Shown piece by piece: positions 8,623-20,615 of a stretch of 64,000 nt of DNA; position 1 is the first letter of the stretch; the number at the start of each line of letters is the position of its first letter. The position numbers were made by a program, and so were the translations under genes. Source of the stretch: Rebecca billardiae RCC1528. Lineage: Eukaryota > Haptophyta. Under the pieces are notes generated by a model that made no database searches, was not told where the DNA came from, and worked only from the letters and a program-made list of their open reading frames with translations. The stretch is taken from the NCBI GenBank assembly GCA_965240325.2, contig OZ251232.1, forward strand, positions 620,001-684,000, written 5' to 3'.

Positions 8623-10035
8623 ATGGCACCCAGGACCGCCGGGTGGGCGCCGGTCCTGCTGCTGTTGCTCACGTACGCGGCGCTCGCCCTGTCGGGTGGG
8701 CCCGTGCCGGATGCGTCGACAATCTGCAGCGATGGTGCAGCCCTCGCCGGCATCCCCTTCCCCTTCGACCCCGCCTCCAGCCGCGCCTTCACGCCGTATG
8801 AGTTCCAGACGTCCAAGGGCCCGATGGTGCCCGCCACGGTGATGGCGGCCGTGTACGAGGCGCGCGCGAGCGCGCTCTGCGCCCGGCTCGTGGCGAACGC
8901 GACGCTTGCCAAGCTCGTGCGCGACGCCACGTCCGACGGCGTCGCCGTCGGCCCGGTCGCCGTCGACCCGAGCGCATGGCTCGCCAAGCGCGTGGCGGCT
9001 GGCGTCGAGGGCCCGGCCCAGCTGCTTGCGCTGCCGCCCATCCGCGCGCTCCGCGAGGCGTACTTTGCGGGCGCGCGGGATCGGAAGCTGGAGGCCCGCA
9101 TGCAGCCCCGTGTAGGCGACCTGGCGATCAGCGAGGCGTTCTGGGCGCTTGACACGCCCGCGCGCACGCCGTCCGCGGCCACGCTGGCCGCTGCGCTCGG
9201 CGAGGGCGCCGAGGCCGACCCGGTCGCGCGCGCGATGTACGAGGGATTGGCGCGCGACGGCTTCGTGCAGGTGGAGCGGTGGAGCCCGCTCGACATCGAC
9301 CGGCTGGAGAACCTCGCGATGGGGGCGCTCGACGACGCGGAGCGCGCGCGCGCCGCCGCGGGCAAGCGGTGGGAGCCGTTCGTGACGGCGACGCACAAGG
9401 AGATTGGCCCGCTGCTGCGGCCGCTGCTCGGGAACAGCTCGCTCGTGCGCGCGCTGGGCGCGTACGTCGACCCGGACACGGCGGCGGAGGCGGGGAGCGC
9501 GCACGCGCTGCCGGCGTGCTGCTCGTACGGCTACCAGCTGCTCCGACTCGCGCCGAACGCGACGGAGCACGGCTCGTACCTCTCGAGCCACTGGCACCAC
9601 GACCGCGCGGGCCGGCGGCTCAAGCTCTTCATCTTCCTGCACGACGTCGACCCGGCGCACGGCCGGCCGACGGTGGTCGCGCGCGGCACGCAGGGGTATA
9701 TGTACTACTCGTCGCACCAGCTGGACGACACGCGCTTCGCCCACGGCTGGGTGCGCTCGGCGCTCGACGCCGTGCCGATGGGCGGCCCGCGCGGCGGCGG
9801 GTTTGTCTTTGACACCAACACGCTGCACAAGGGGGAGCACCTGGGCACGCGCGCGCGCTCGACCGTCATCGTCGAGATCGACCGGCCGACGCGGTGCACG
9901 GCGCTCAGGAGCGCGCTGGGCGCGTTGCACAGGCGCGAGTGGATGATGTACCCGTGCCCCTCGTCCAAGAGCCTGCGGTCGGCGTCGAGCGAGGCCATCA
10001 AGAAGTGCGGCAAGAAGCAGCTCCGCCTCCGGTGA
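8623..10035 (+). CDS. Secretory-pathway phytanoyl-CoA-dioxygenase-like 2OG-Fe(II) oxygenase
   Basis: A 470-residue intronless protein. The ATG at 8623 is chosen because it opens a good signal peptide (MAPRTAGWAPVLLLLLTYAALA); the frame also extends upstream to 8500. The C-terminal half has the PhyH core: YQLLRLAPN, then SSHWHHDRAGRRLKLFIFLHDV with the HxD iron ligands H325/D327, G-R-P-T-V-V-A-R-G-T-Q, and FDTNTLHKGEH with the distal ligand H402. A 2-oxoglutarate-binding Arg follows in TRARSTVIVEID. The family hydroxylates lipids or small molecules using O2, Fe(II) and 2-oxoglutarate; the substrate is unknown. The ER-type leader differs from peroxisomal phytanoyl-CoA hydroxylases and suggests a lumenal or surface substrate. 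Confidence 0.8.
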   Translation: MAPRTAGWAPVLLLLLTYAALALSGGPVPDASTICSDGAALAGIPFPFDPASSRAFTPYEFQTSKGPMVPATVMAAVYEARASALCARLVANATLAKLVRDATSDGVAVGPVAVDPSAWLAKRVAAGVEGPAQLLALPPIRALREAYFAGARDRKLEARMQPRVGDLAISEAFWALDTPARTPSAATLAAALGEGAEADPVARAMYEGLARDGFVQVERWSPLDIDRLENLAMGALDDAERARAAAGKRWEPFVTATHKEIGPLLRPLLGNSSLVRALGAYVDPDTAAEAGSAHALPACCSYGYQLLRLAPNATEHGSYLSSHWHHDRAGRRLKLFIFLHDVDPAHGRPTVVARGTQGYMYYSSHQLDDTRFAHGWVRSALDAVPMGGPRGGGFVFDTNTLHKGEHLGTRARSTVIVEIDRPTRCTALRSALGALHRREWMMYPCPSSKSLRSASSEAIKKCGKKQLRLR

Positions 10036-10979
<944 letters not shown>

Positions 10980-12959
10980 TCATAAAAGGACCGGCATCTG
11001 ATGATGACGAGCATCATCTGATGACGATGATGACGATGGCATCATCGTGTCGAGGGCGCCGCCAATAGCGTGCGCGACGCGCTTAGCGACGGCCCGCAGC
11101 CGCTCCGCCTCCAGCCGCCGCCCCTTGCCCTCGAGGCACGCGACGCGCGCACGCAGGACGCCGGGCAGGGCGCCGAACAGTGCGGTCACAGGCGGCTGCA
11201 GGGCCGGCGCGCGCGCCCGGCGCCTGTCCGCGGCGGTCGCGTTGTGGATCTGCGCGGTCGCGTCGGCCAACGACGGCGCGGGGAACCCGGCAAACGTGAG
11301 TGCGCCCGCCGCCTGCGCCAGGGGCAAGTAGAAGCCGGGTAGGAAGTAGTGCCGCGGGAAGAGCTCCACGACGGCAGCGCACGGGCGCGCGAAGAGGAGG
11401 TTCGCGTTCTGCGCGCCGTGCGGGGTGAGGATCAGGTCCCGGGAGAGCACGAACGCCGCCTGCGCCTCGAAGGAGAGGCCCTCGAACCTTCCAACCTCGA
11501 CGGTGGCGTCTGGCTCGGGCAGCACGGCGCGCAGGGCGGCGACGAGCGAAGACTCGCCCGCGAGCTGCCGAGTGCCGCGGCGCTGCAGGATGCCGACGCG
11601 CAGTGCGGGCGGCGGGGCGCGCCCGAGCGCTGAGGGGGAGGCGGCGGAGGCGGCGGGGGCAGCGTCGTCCGCGCCGCGGCCCCCCGGCGCGCCCCTGTCC
11701 ACGTCCGCGCCGCGGCGGTGCAGCGCGTGCGTCATGCGGCGATGCAGCGAGTGTGCATGCGCCGCGTCCGCCAGCCAGCGCACCTCGTCGCCCTGCCAGC
11801 CCGCGGTGGGCGGGGCGCGCGGCTGCGCGGCGAGCTCGCACGCCCCGCGCTGCGCGAGCCGGCGGCGGCGCTGGCTGCTGCGCGCGGCTCCACGAGCAGC
11901 CCAGGGCACCGGAGCGGTCCGGTTCTGCGCATCAAGCCGCAAAGCAGGCAGCGCACCCTCAGCGCGCACCGCAGCGCCGATGCTGCGCCGTGCACCGCAC
12001 TCTTGCGCCGCCGCGCTGCCCGGCGCAGCCGACCCTGCGCGGCGCACAGGGCGACGAGGAGCCTGCGCGGGCGCGAGCGACTCCGCCCCCGACCCCCGCG
12101 CTGGCGCCTGTGCAGGCCCAGCCGGCCGTGCCCCCGCGCCAGGCTGCTCCCACGAGCCGGACGTGTGCGCCTCTGCCCGCGCGGCCTTGTCTGCGGCCTT
12201 GGGCAGGTGCGCCCACGGCCTGGCCTGGCGGCGGCTCGGCGCAGCGTGCCGGCCGCGGGGCGGGCGCGAACGGCTGGTGGCCAGGTGCGATGGCGCGCTC
12301 TGCGGCCCCTCCAGCGCCGCGGATGCCACCGCCAGCGCCCGCGGCCGCGGCGGCCCACGACCGCCGCCTGTGCGCGGCTGCGCAGCCGTGGCCGCCGCCT
12401 GCCGCCCTCGCCCCGGCGCGGAGGAGGTGGCAGCACCGCTGGCGCGCGCCGTGCCGTCGTCGGTCCCCGCGGGCGTCTCCGTCGGCTGCCCAGCAGGTGC
12501 CGGCACCGGCGCCGCCACAGATGCAACCTCCACGCGCATGAGCTCAACCAGCCCCTGCGTCCACCTGCTGACCGCCTGCACGCCCGGGCCAGCGCCGACT
12601 CGGCCGGGGCGGTCGACGACCAGCACTGGCCGCAGGCGGGGGTGCGTGCGGAAGAAGGACCAGCAGGTCAGAAGCGACTGCGCGTCGTGGGCGAAGTGCC
12701 GGCCCGCCACCGACGCGTCCGTGTTCCCGGCGTGCAGCCAGCACTGGGCGGCTGCACTTGCGCCGCCCCCGCTCGCGCCTCGCAGGCGGCGCTGCGCTGT
12801 CGAGGTGGCGGCGTAGTGGAGCGCCGTTCGGGCGCAGGGACGCGGAACGAGCCGCTTGTCCACGTCGAAGAACGGCTGCGGCAGCGACCAGTTCGTGACG
12901 AGGTAGGCAGCGCCGTGCGGGAGGCACAGGCCGGCCAGGGACAGGGCGACCGCCGCCAT
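10980..12959 (-). CDS. GT61-like (EGF/xylan-type) glycosyltransferase, secretory pathway
   Basis: About 659 residues from the ATG at 12959, which opens a signal/anchor [20 protein letters not shown]; an ATG at 12992 would add 11 residues. The first part has a GT61-style block ([29 protein letters not shown]). The C-terminal half has the diagnostic core [21 protein letters not shown], then [15 protein letters not shown] and [10 protein letters not shown]61 enzymes transfer pentoses or GlcNAc in the ER/Golgi. Between the halves lies a Pro/Ala/Arg-rich insert of about 230 residues, either disordered linker or an unspliced in-frame intron. Acceptor and donor sugar are unknown. Confidence 0.72.
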   Translation of the reverse strand: MAAVALSLAGLCLPHGAAYLVTNWSLPQPFFDVDKRLVPRPCARTALHYAATSTAQRRLRGASGGGASAAAQCWLHAGNTDASVAGRHFAHDAQSLLTCWSFFRTHPRLRPVLVVDRPGRVGAGPGVQAVSRWTQGLVELMRVEVASVAAPVPAPAGQPTETPAGTDDGTARASGAATSSAPGRGRQAAATAAQPRTGGGRGPPRPRALAVASAALEGPQSAPSHLATSRSRPPRGRHAAPSRRQARPWAHLPKAADKAARAEAHTSGSWEQPGAGARPAGPAQAPARGSGAESLAPAQAPRRPVRRAGSAAPGSAAAQECGARRSIGAAVRAEGALPALRLDAQNRTAPVPWAARGAARSSQRRRRLAQRGACELAAQPRAPPTAGWQGDEVRWLADAAHAHSLHRRMTHALHRRGADVDRGAPGGRGADDAAPAASAASPSALGRAPPPALRVGILQRRGTRQLAGESSLVAALRAVLPEPDATVEVGRFEGLSFEAQAAFVLSRDLILTPHGAQNANLLFARPCAAVVELFPRHYFLPGFYLPLAQAAGALTFAGFPAPSLADATAQIHNATAADRRRARAPALQPPVTALFGALPGVLRARVACLEGKGRRLEAERLRAVAKRVAHAIGGALDTMMPSSSSSSDDARHHQMPVLL

Positions 12960-13262
12960 TTCACGTCGGACGGGTTCCCCAACTCGCAGCACTGTCCGTT
13001 ACGGGGTTCCATCGACCGATATCTAACGATGCCTAATTGCTTGCCCCCGTGACTATTGGCTCGAATTGTGGATACGGGTGCGCAATTGGTGAGATGACGA
13101 ACGGGACGCCATATTCATACTTGCAAGTGTGCCGCTCACGGGGGGCCATGTTACCCGGCGAAGGTGAGAGGCCGTAGTTGCTGCGAGAGCAGCAGTGGTG
13201 GCCGCCAGCAACGCACGCAGCAGTAACCTCCGGCTCATCACGACGGCTGCCCCCGCCGCGGC
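12960..13262. promoter_or_regulatory. Divergent upstream region, GT61 / cyclase genes
   Basis: About 300 bp between divergent start codons, with somewhat lower GC in 13010-13150. No specific regulatory motif is assigned. Confidence 0.3.
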
Positions 13263-16200
13263 ATGCCCGCCGCCACGGTCGCCCCGCTGAGCGTGGAGAC
13301 GCAGCCCACGGAGAGCGCTGCTGCCACGCTCGCAGACGACGATGCCACCACGGCCGGCGGCCCACCCGTGATCACGGAGGACGGCCAGGTCATCATGCCG
13401 GGCGTTGACGACGGCCTCGCCGAGGCGGAGGAGGGGTTGGTCATGCCGATGGACGGCGAGGGGGTGCGCGCGCGCGCGTGACGACGCGCCATCTGCACTG
13501 CCCCCTCGCGCCAGGCGCCCCGCCCCCGCTCCCGCCGCGCCGCGCGCCGCTGCGCGCCTGAACTGCCCCGTGCGCCGTCTCGCGCGACCGCGCGCGCGCA
13601 CACGCGCCGCGCGCGCAGGACGAGTTCCTCGAGTACGAGGAGCTGACGTGGACAGAGTACTTCAAGTACTACATCATGATGCTCCTGGAGAACGCGTACT
13701 TCTCTGTGCGCGCTCCGCACCCTGCGCGCAGCCACGGGCGCGCGCGCAGCTGCGCTGCGCATGGCTGGCGGCGGCGGCGGCTCACGCGGTGCCGCGCCGC
13801 GCGCGCCGCCGCTCGCCGCTCGCGCCGCCGCTCTCGCGCAGGGCCTGATGACGCTGACGACGGTGTACGCGCTGTACGGCGAGGACCTCCGCCTCGTCGC
13901 CTTCTCCAAGAGCGCGGACATCGTCTTCTACTCGATCTCGACGGTCGCGATGTTCCTGTTTGCGCTCGAGCTCGGGCTGGGCACGTGGGCGAAGCGCGGC
14001 TTCGTCTTCTCCTTCTTCTGGTGGCTCGACCTGGTGGCGACGCTCTCGCTGATCGCGGACATCCCGTGGTTCATGGACCCGATCACCGCGGCGATGTCCT
14101 CGGACGACGGCGACGACGTGGGCGGGACGGGCACGGCGGCGCGCGCCGGGCGCGCGGCGCGCGCGGGCACGCGCGCGGGCCGCATCATCCGCATCGTGCG
14201 CATCGTGCGCGTGCTGCGGCTGATGCGGCTGGTGCGCGCGATCAAGCACGCGCTGCACATCAAGTCGAAGCACAGCCACGCGCACAAGACCAAGTCCGGC
14301 GGGCAGTCCGCCCCGACCGACTCGCCCTCGCAGACGGGGCAGAAGCTCTCGGACGCGATCACGCGGCAGACGGTGATCGGCGTGCTGCTGTTCATCCTCG
14401 TCTTCCCCTTCCTCAACGTGAACGAGGTGTACGGCCGGCTGGACTACAACGCGAACGCGCTGGAGTACGCCGAGCTCAACGTGCTCGCCGGCGTCTCAGG
14501 CGGCGCGCTCGACGCCGTCGTCGCCCAGCTCCGCGACTTTTACGCCGCGGTGCGCATCGACACGTACGGCGTGCTGCTTGTGGACGAGGGCGAGCGGCTG
14601 GCGCAGCTGCGGGCGCGCGAGGAGGTGGAGGTGGTGCGGCTGCGCGCGCGGGACGGGCGCACGGTGCTGGAGGGGCTGTTCGACATCACCGGCGACGTGC
14701 AGGCCGCCGGCCTCTACTCCATCGGCTTCACCACCTTCATCATCTTCATGCTCGGCGTGGCTGCGTTCATGTTCAACCGCGTGTCCAACAAGTACGTGAT
14801 CGCGCCGATCGAGTCGATCATGAAGATGATGCGCGAGTTCTCGGCGAACCCGCTGGACAAGATGAAGGCGTCGACGCAGGGCGCGGGGAAGGAGACCTCG
14901 CAGCTCATGCAGTCGATCACCAAGATCGGCGCGCTGCTGCAGATCGGCTTCGGCGAGGCGGGCGCGCGCATCATCGGCGAGAACCTCAAGTCGGGCGGCG
15001 AGCTCAACGCGATGACGCCCGGCCGCAAGATGGTCGCGCTGTTCGGCTTCGTGGTGATCTTCCACTTCGGCGACGCGACGGAGGCGCTGAAGGAGCAGGT
15101 GATGCTCTTCGTCAACCGCGTCGCCGCCATCGTCCACGCCTGCGTCCACGAGCACTCCGGCGCGATCAACAAGAACATCGGCGAGGCGTTTCTGATGGTG
15201 TGGCCTCTCGCGCACCGCACGGAGAAGCGCAAGAAGGCGCTCTCGAAGCGGCGCTCGAGCGTCTCCTCGCTCGAGGGCGGGAGCCGGCCGGGCTCGCCGA
15301 TGAAGACGCCGGGCAAGTCGCCCGGCCGCCGGCGCGGCTTCGGCTCCGACGCCGCGCAGCAGGCGCAGGCGCAGAGCGACGCCGCCGCCGGCACGCCGCC
15401 CGACCGGCGCGGCAGCGCGGGCGCCACGCCGCCGGGCAGCACCGGCCGGTTCGGCAGCAGCGACCGGCGCGGGAGCGGCGGCGCCACCACGCCGCCGGGC
15501 GCCACGCGGTGCGGCAGCGGCAGCGGCGCGGGCTCGAGCGGCGGCGCGGGCAGCGCGTGCCCCGACGGGGTGCACGGCGGCGGCGCCGTCGCCGTCCGGC
15601 GTGGCTCTGGCGCGGAGGGCGTGCCCAACGCTGAGGACCTGAGCCGGAGGCTGAGCGACATCAAGGAGAAGGCGCCGGCGGCGGAGGCGCGCGCGGAGAG
15701 CCGCGGCAGCGTGATCGACGAGAAGTCGGTGGTCACCGACGTCGAGGGCGCCAGCTCCGCCGCCGCCGACAAGGGCGACGGGCCGCCATCGCAGGTCAAG
15801 ACCCTCACCTCGTTCAGCGCGCACCGCGCGCGGCTCGGCTCGGGCGGCGGCACGATCGGCACGCTCGAGCTGCCGGAAGGCGCGCCGCCGCACCCGTCGC
15901 CGCCGTCGCTCACGACGCAGCAGACGGACCACGACTACTCGAGCCTCGCCTCCTCGCCGCCGGAGACCCCCGCGCGCGTCGGCGTCGCCATCGACGCGCG
16001 CGTCGGCACCGCGCGCACGCCGCCGCGCGAGCGCGACAAGCGGCGTGCCTCGATCCAGAGCGACGGCCCGACCGTGATCGAGGTGGAGAAGATGTACGTG
16101 CTGCCGGAGGGGACGAAGATGTTCACCACGGCGGACTGCGCGGTGGCGGGCTTCGCGCTGTGCGTGCTGCTCATCAAGGCGAGCAAGCAGCTCCAGCAGC

Positions 16201-17525
16201 TGTGCCAGCACGAGCGGCTGCAGACGCTGCACCCGGGTGCGCGCGCGCCGACCGCCGACCGCCGACCGCCGACCGCCGACCGCCGACCGCCGACCGCCGA
16301 CCGCCGACCGCCGACCGCCGACCGCCGACCGCCGACCGCCGACGCGCCGGACGCGCCGCGCCGCGCCGCGCCGCATCCGGCGCGCGGCCGCCCACACACC
16401 CCGTCCCCTCGCGCCCGCGCGGCCGCACGCCGCGCCCGCGCGCGCAGGCTTCAGCGTGCAGACCGGGTACGGGCTGCACCTCGGCTGGGCCATCGAGGGC
16501 GCGATCGGCTCCGACCTCAAGATCGACGCGTCCTACCTCTCGCCCAACGTGAACCTCGCGTCGCGGCTCGAGGCGGCGTCCAAGCAGTACCACGTACGCA
16601 TCCTCGTGTCGGAGCAGGTGTACAACACCATGTCCAAGACGGTGCAGGTGCGCGCGGGGCGCGGGGCGCGCGCGCCGCGCGCCCTCCGGCCTCGCGCACG
16701 CCGCCGAGGGCGGTCGGCGCGCGCGGCACGGCTGGCTGGCTGGGAGCCTGGCTGGCTGGTTGGTTGGCCGCTGGAGCTGGGGTGTGGCGCGTGTGGGCGG
16801 GCGCGAGTGCGCCCGCGCTCACGCCGCCTCGCCCCGCGCCTCCGCGCCATCCCTCGCTCCGCCCGCCGCCCCGCCCGCACCGATCGATCGCGCGCAGGCG
16901 TGCATGCGCAAGATTGACTGCGTGACCGTCAAGGGCTCGGCGCGGCCGATGGTGCTGTACACGCTCGACGTGTCGGAGGACGAGGAGAACGTGCGCGCGG
17001 CCGAGAGGCTCGACCCCACGGCGATCCAGGAGGAGGAGGGCGAGGAGGGCGCGGGCGAGGAGGAGGGCGAGTCGACGGACGACGAGGACGAGGAGGTGGA
17101 CGAGGAGCTGGTCGAGGCGGAGAAGGAGGCGCTCGAGGAGCTCGAGCACGAGCGCAAGATGTTCGAGCGCGTCGACAAGATCTACAAGCTCAAGCGCACG
17201 ACCACGCCCGAGTTCATGGCGCTGTGGGACTCCGCGCGGGACAAGTACCTCGCGGGCGAGTGGGGCGAGGCGCACGCGCTCTTCGTGCAGTGCGAGCAGA
17301 TGCTGCCGGACGACGGGCCGACGCAGACGCTCAAGTCGTACATCGAGCGGCGCGACTGCGTGGCGCCCTCCTCTTGGAAAGGTGCGGCCGGACGCGGCCT
17401 GCGCGCGTGCGGCCGCCCACGCGCGCTCGGCGCGGCCCTGCTCACGACCGTGCCGCCATCGTGGCGCGGGCGTGCTGCGTTCTTTCCGCACGCGCGCAGG
17501 TGTGCGCGAGCTCACGTCCAAGTGA
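13263..17525 (+). CDS. Voltage-sensor-linked class III nucleotidyl cyclase homologue, metal site degenerate
   Basis: Six exons: 13263..13463, 13619..13705, 13842..16236, 16448..16647, 16898..17381, 17500..17525 (1,130 residues). Introns are 155, 136, 211, 250 and 118 bp; four start GTGCGC, one GTGCGG, all end GCAG. Residues of about 80-205 form an ion-channel-like S1-S4 unit whose S4 has Arg at nearly every third position (RIIRIVRIVRVLRLMRLVR). Two more spans flank a roughly 100-residue loop, followed by a HAMP-like juxtamembrane segment. The cyclase domain starts GRKMVALFGF (about 490) and resumes after a Ser/Pro/Gly-rich insert of about 300 residues, with TADCAVAGF, GYGLHLGWAIEGAIGS and LSPNVNLASRLEA (transition-state N930/R934 present). 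The two metal aspartates are replaced: Val501 and Glu544. An acidic coiled tail ends SSWKGVRELTSK. Homologues couple voltage to cGMP/cAMP synthesis; activity here is doubtful. Confidence 0.85.
16248..16342. repeat. CCGACCG heptamer minisatellite inside intron 3 of the cyclase gene
   Basis: About 13.5 tandem copies of a 7-bp unit lie entirely within the 211-bp intron 16237..16447. The 7-bp unit reads as a repeated heptapeptide in every frame, which creates spurious ORFs on both strands. Confidence 0.95.
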
Positions 17526-18140
17526 TGCGAGGCCCCGTCGGGCCGTCACAGCAAGGGGACTTAGAGCTATACGCCGAGTCACAGCTTGAGCTGATGATCG
17601 ATCGATGGGCGTCCGGACGGACGGAGTGAGCGCATCATCTGCACTCGACTGCAGCATGTCGGCGACGGTCACGGGCCCCAGCGCGGCCAGCGCCATTGCG
17701 TGCGGGCGGTCAGTCACGGCCGGGCTGTCTTAGTACGTAGTAGTATAACTTGATATGATGAGCCGCCGCTGCGCCGCCGGCACGGCTCGGACGACATGCG
17801 ATGAGTAGTCGCGATCTGCTGATGCGAGTCAGGCGGCACCACCGGCGCGCCGCACTACTGTCTGCTACTGCTCCGCCGTCAAAATCAAATGACCAAATCG
17901 GCAAATGTCACTGACTGCTACCGTACACTGTCCCGGCCGGCGCCGGCCGCCTGATGAGCAGTAGCGAGCTTAGAAGTTAGATGGCGCGCTGCTCGCACGA
18001 CGACCCGCTGACTCCAGCCGTCGCCCGGCGCCGCCGCGCCGCCGCGAATCATCATCGTCATATATATCGCTACTCGCCACCGGCGTCGCGACCGCGGCCA
18101 TATCGATCATCATCCGTGTTGGCGGCAGCGTGCGCGCCCC
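17526..18140. other. Intergenic region after cyclase gene
   Basis: Separates convergent 3' ends. AT-richer patches at 17735-17760 and 18055-18065; no gene, RNA or structured repeat recognised. Confidence 0.4.
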
Positions 18141-19337
18141 TCATCGGACTTCGGAGCCCGGCGGACTCGTCTCGTCAGTCTGATGATGATACGAGCTCGT
18201 CAAGCCGTCAGCTATCGGCACGGCGGCGTGGGGGGCGGCGGCACATTGGATCGCCCGCGTCGTGCACGGCGCGCCGTGGACAAGCAGGACCTCGAGCGCC
18301 TCCAACTGTCGTGCGGCCGCCGCCGCTTCGCACGCGCGCTCATCCCATCGCCTGCGCACGACCGGCGGGGGCGGGGCGGTCGGCGAGCGGCCCTGCTGCT
18401 CATACCACGGGGTGTCCTCCTGCGCCGGCTGCGTGGCGGGGGGCGAAGACTGCGACCGCGGGCCGGGCCCGGGCGGCGGCGGCGAAACCGTCGCTGGCGC
18501 GCTTCGCCGCTCCCGCTCGGGCGAGGATGCCGCCGGGCCGAGCACGAACTGCAGCCACCACTGCAACAGGCCGGCCGGCTGCGTCTGGGGCGGCGCCGGC
18601 CGCGATGAGACCGTCGAGGCGAGGCGCGCGGGCGAGTCCGGCGCGGGGATGGGCTGGTTGCGCTGGGCGAGCGTCGGCGTCTCGATCCGCCCAAGCCCCG
18701 CCGGCGGTGCCGCCTCCGCCGCCAGCTCGCGCGGGACGGACGGGTCGGTGTAGTTGTACACGTCGAGCTGCTCGTCCGTCTCGTGCTCCATCAGCAGCCG
18801 GAGGCACACGGTGCAGCCGCTGCGCGCCGCGGCGACGTACGCGTCGGAGTCCCAGCGGACGCCGCTGAGGGCGAGGAAGCGTTCGAGGATACGTGGCTGC
18901 CCGCCCGCCGCCGCCGCCTCGACCTCGCGCGGGCCCGGGATCAGCTCGTGGTGCAGGAGCAGCCACTCGACGCTGAAGAGAGAGCCGTGCCGTGCGGCCT
19001 CGCGCAGCGCGCCGCCGTCGGCGTCGATGCCGAGCTTGACGAGCACGCGCATGATGTGGACTCGGTTCAGGCGTGCCGCCGCCGCCCAGACGCGAGCGCC
19101 CGCCGGCGCGTGCCCCTCGCCGAGACCCATGGCCCAGGCTGCATGCGCCGTCGATTTGCAAGCCGCCTGCGTGCGCGTGCGGATGCCCGCGGGGAAGCGA
19201 GCGAGCGCGGCGTCGCGCGTCGCCTTGCAGCAGAGCGTCACGCAGAGGGCATCGTCCTCGTCCAGCTCGTCGATCACGAGTCGGAGGTGCTCGTCCGTGC
19301 CGAGGATAGCCACCAGGGACGACATGTGGAAGTCCAC
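18141..19337 (-). CDS. F-box-like / ankyrin-type repeat protein
   Basis: A 398-residue intronless ORF. Residues of about 6-60 resemble an F-box-like helical segment (I-D-E-L-D-E-D-D-A-L-C-V-T-L-C-C-K-A-T-R-D-A-A-L). Degenerate ankyrin-like units follow: RVWAAAARLNRVHIMRVLVKLGID, ALREAARHGSLFSVEWLLLH, EVEAAAAGGQPRILERFLAL, AYVAAARSGCTVCLRLLMEH. A Pro-rich disordered stretch of about 130 residues then leads to a last unit (ACEAAAAARQLEALEVLLVHGAP). Such proteins are expanded in many algae and are thought to be adaptor or ubiquitin-ligase subunits; the substrate is unknown. The ATG at 19325 (MSSLVAIL) is an alternative start. A gene of similar architecture but little sequence identity lies at 33213. 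Confidence 0.72.
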   Translation of the reverse strand: MDFHMSSLVAILGTDEHLRLVIDELDEDDALCVTLCCKATRDAALARFPAGIRTRTQAACKSTAHAAWAMGLGEGHAPAGARVWAAAARLNRVHIMRVLVKLGIDADGGALREAARHGSLFSVEWLLLHHELIPGPREVEAAAAGGQPRILERFLALSGVRWDSDAYVAAARSGCTVCLRLLMEHETDEQLDVYNYTDPSVPRELAAEAAPPAGLGRIETPTLAQRNQPIPAPDSPARLASTVSSRPAPPQTQPAGLLQWWLQFVLGPAASSPERERRSAPATVSPPPPGPGPRSQSSPPATQPAQEDTPWYEQQGRSPTAPPPPVVRRRWDERACEAAAAARQLEALEVLLVHGAPCTTRAIQCAAAPHAAVPIADGLTSSYHHQTDETSPPGSEVR

Positions 19338-19763
19338 GGTGTGAGGTATGACGTGCGACGACGGCGTGCTCGCTCGTTGGTATCGTATCGGATGAATTGA
19401 AAAGAAGGAAACTGCTGCAAACTTTCGCAGATGCGCGCCTTTCGGGACGGTGCAACGTCAATGAGTGCGCATATCTCTTGTTGCCTGAGCTGCGAGATTG
19501 CGTCTGGCTAAATTTAGTCAACCCTTTTCGAGTGAATCGCCGCGAGGCTTGCCGAGCCTATTGAAAAGTGCATCATTTCAAAATACTCACGTGGTTGTGG
19601 CCTTGTGGGTATTCAAGTTTTCTCGTGCAGGGCCCGGCTCAATGAACCGCCGATTCGCCGAATTCAGACGATGATTCCTTTCTGAGTTAATGACGCTCGC
19701 CCGATTCTCGGCATGGAATTTGTGATTTGGTATTCGGTCTCGATCTGCCGATGATCTCACCGC
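19338..19763. other. AT-richer intergenic region upstream of the F-box/ankyrin gene
   Basis: No gene seen. GC is clearly lower than in the flanking genes (19530-19760 approaches 50%). It includes the promoter of the minus-strand gene starting at 19337. Confidence 0.4.
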
Positions 19764-20615
19764 CTTCTAATGGCCCTGTAACGGCCGGCGGGTCGCTCTC
19801 CGCCAACAGAAAGGACAGTGGAAACCCGGGGACTTTGTCCCCCCGCGCCCCTATCGCGGGCTCTGGCGCGCGAACGCTTTGTCACTACTGGCTCCCCGAG
19901 GTGGAGAGCGGCGCTCCGTGCACCAACAAAGACATCCCCAGCCGCATGTTGCCACTCGACACCTCGTCTCGCCTCGCGCGGAGCCAACTTGTGGTGTGCG
20001 GGAGCCACCCGTAGCACACTGGGCCGTGTAGCGACGCGTGTGGCGGGTCAACAGTGCATCGCGAAGGCGTCGCACGCGCAATCCGTTGAGTACATACTCA
20101 TGTCTGTCCCATGGCACGTCATGCACCGCCTGTCGACACCTCGTCTCGCTTCGCGCGGAGCCAACTTGTGGTGTGCGGGAGCTACCCGAAGCACAGGCTG
20201 TGCTGCACGCGGCGCGTCGCGAGTCGGGAGTGCATCGGCGCACACGGCGGCGCACGACGTGCCATGGGACAGACATGAGTATGTACTCAACGGATTGCGC
20301 GTGCGACGCCTTCGCGATGCACTGTTGACCCGCCACGCGCGTCGCTACACGGCCCGGTGTGCTACGGGTGGCTCCCGCAAACCACAAGTTGGCTCCGCGC
20401 GAGGCGAGACGAGGTGTCGAGTGGCAACATGCGGCTGGGGATGTCTTTGTTGGTGCACGGAGCGCCGCTCTCCACCTCGGGGAGCCAGTAGTGACAAAGC
20501 GTTCGCGCGCCAGAGCCCGCGATAGGGGCGCGGGGACAAAGTCCCCGGGTTTCCACTGTCCTTTCCGCCGCACCCCTCGCCTAGCGAGGGGTGCTCGACC
20601 GTTACGGGAGATTAG
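19764..20615. mobile_element. Foldback element: long inverted repeat of about 310-bp arms
   Basis: Arms 19810..20120 and 20256..20564 are near-perfect reverse complements with only scattered mismatches. The 135-bp spacer (20121..20255) holds a third partial copy of an internal arm segment (20130-20180 resembles 19950-20003). Outside the arms, weaker termini match: left TCTAATGGCCCTGTAACGG against the reverse complement of the right, TCTAATCTCCCGTAACGG. No transposase frame exists; ORFs on the two strands mirror each other because of the palindrome. This is what a non-autonomous foldback/MITE-like element looks like. A clear target-site duplication could not be identified, so the outer limits are approximate. 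Confidence 0.8.

Noticed and set aside
16160-16593. PTADRRP-type repeat proteins on both strands
   Set aside because: They translate the intronic heptamer minisatellite; splicing removes it.
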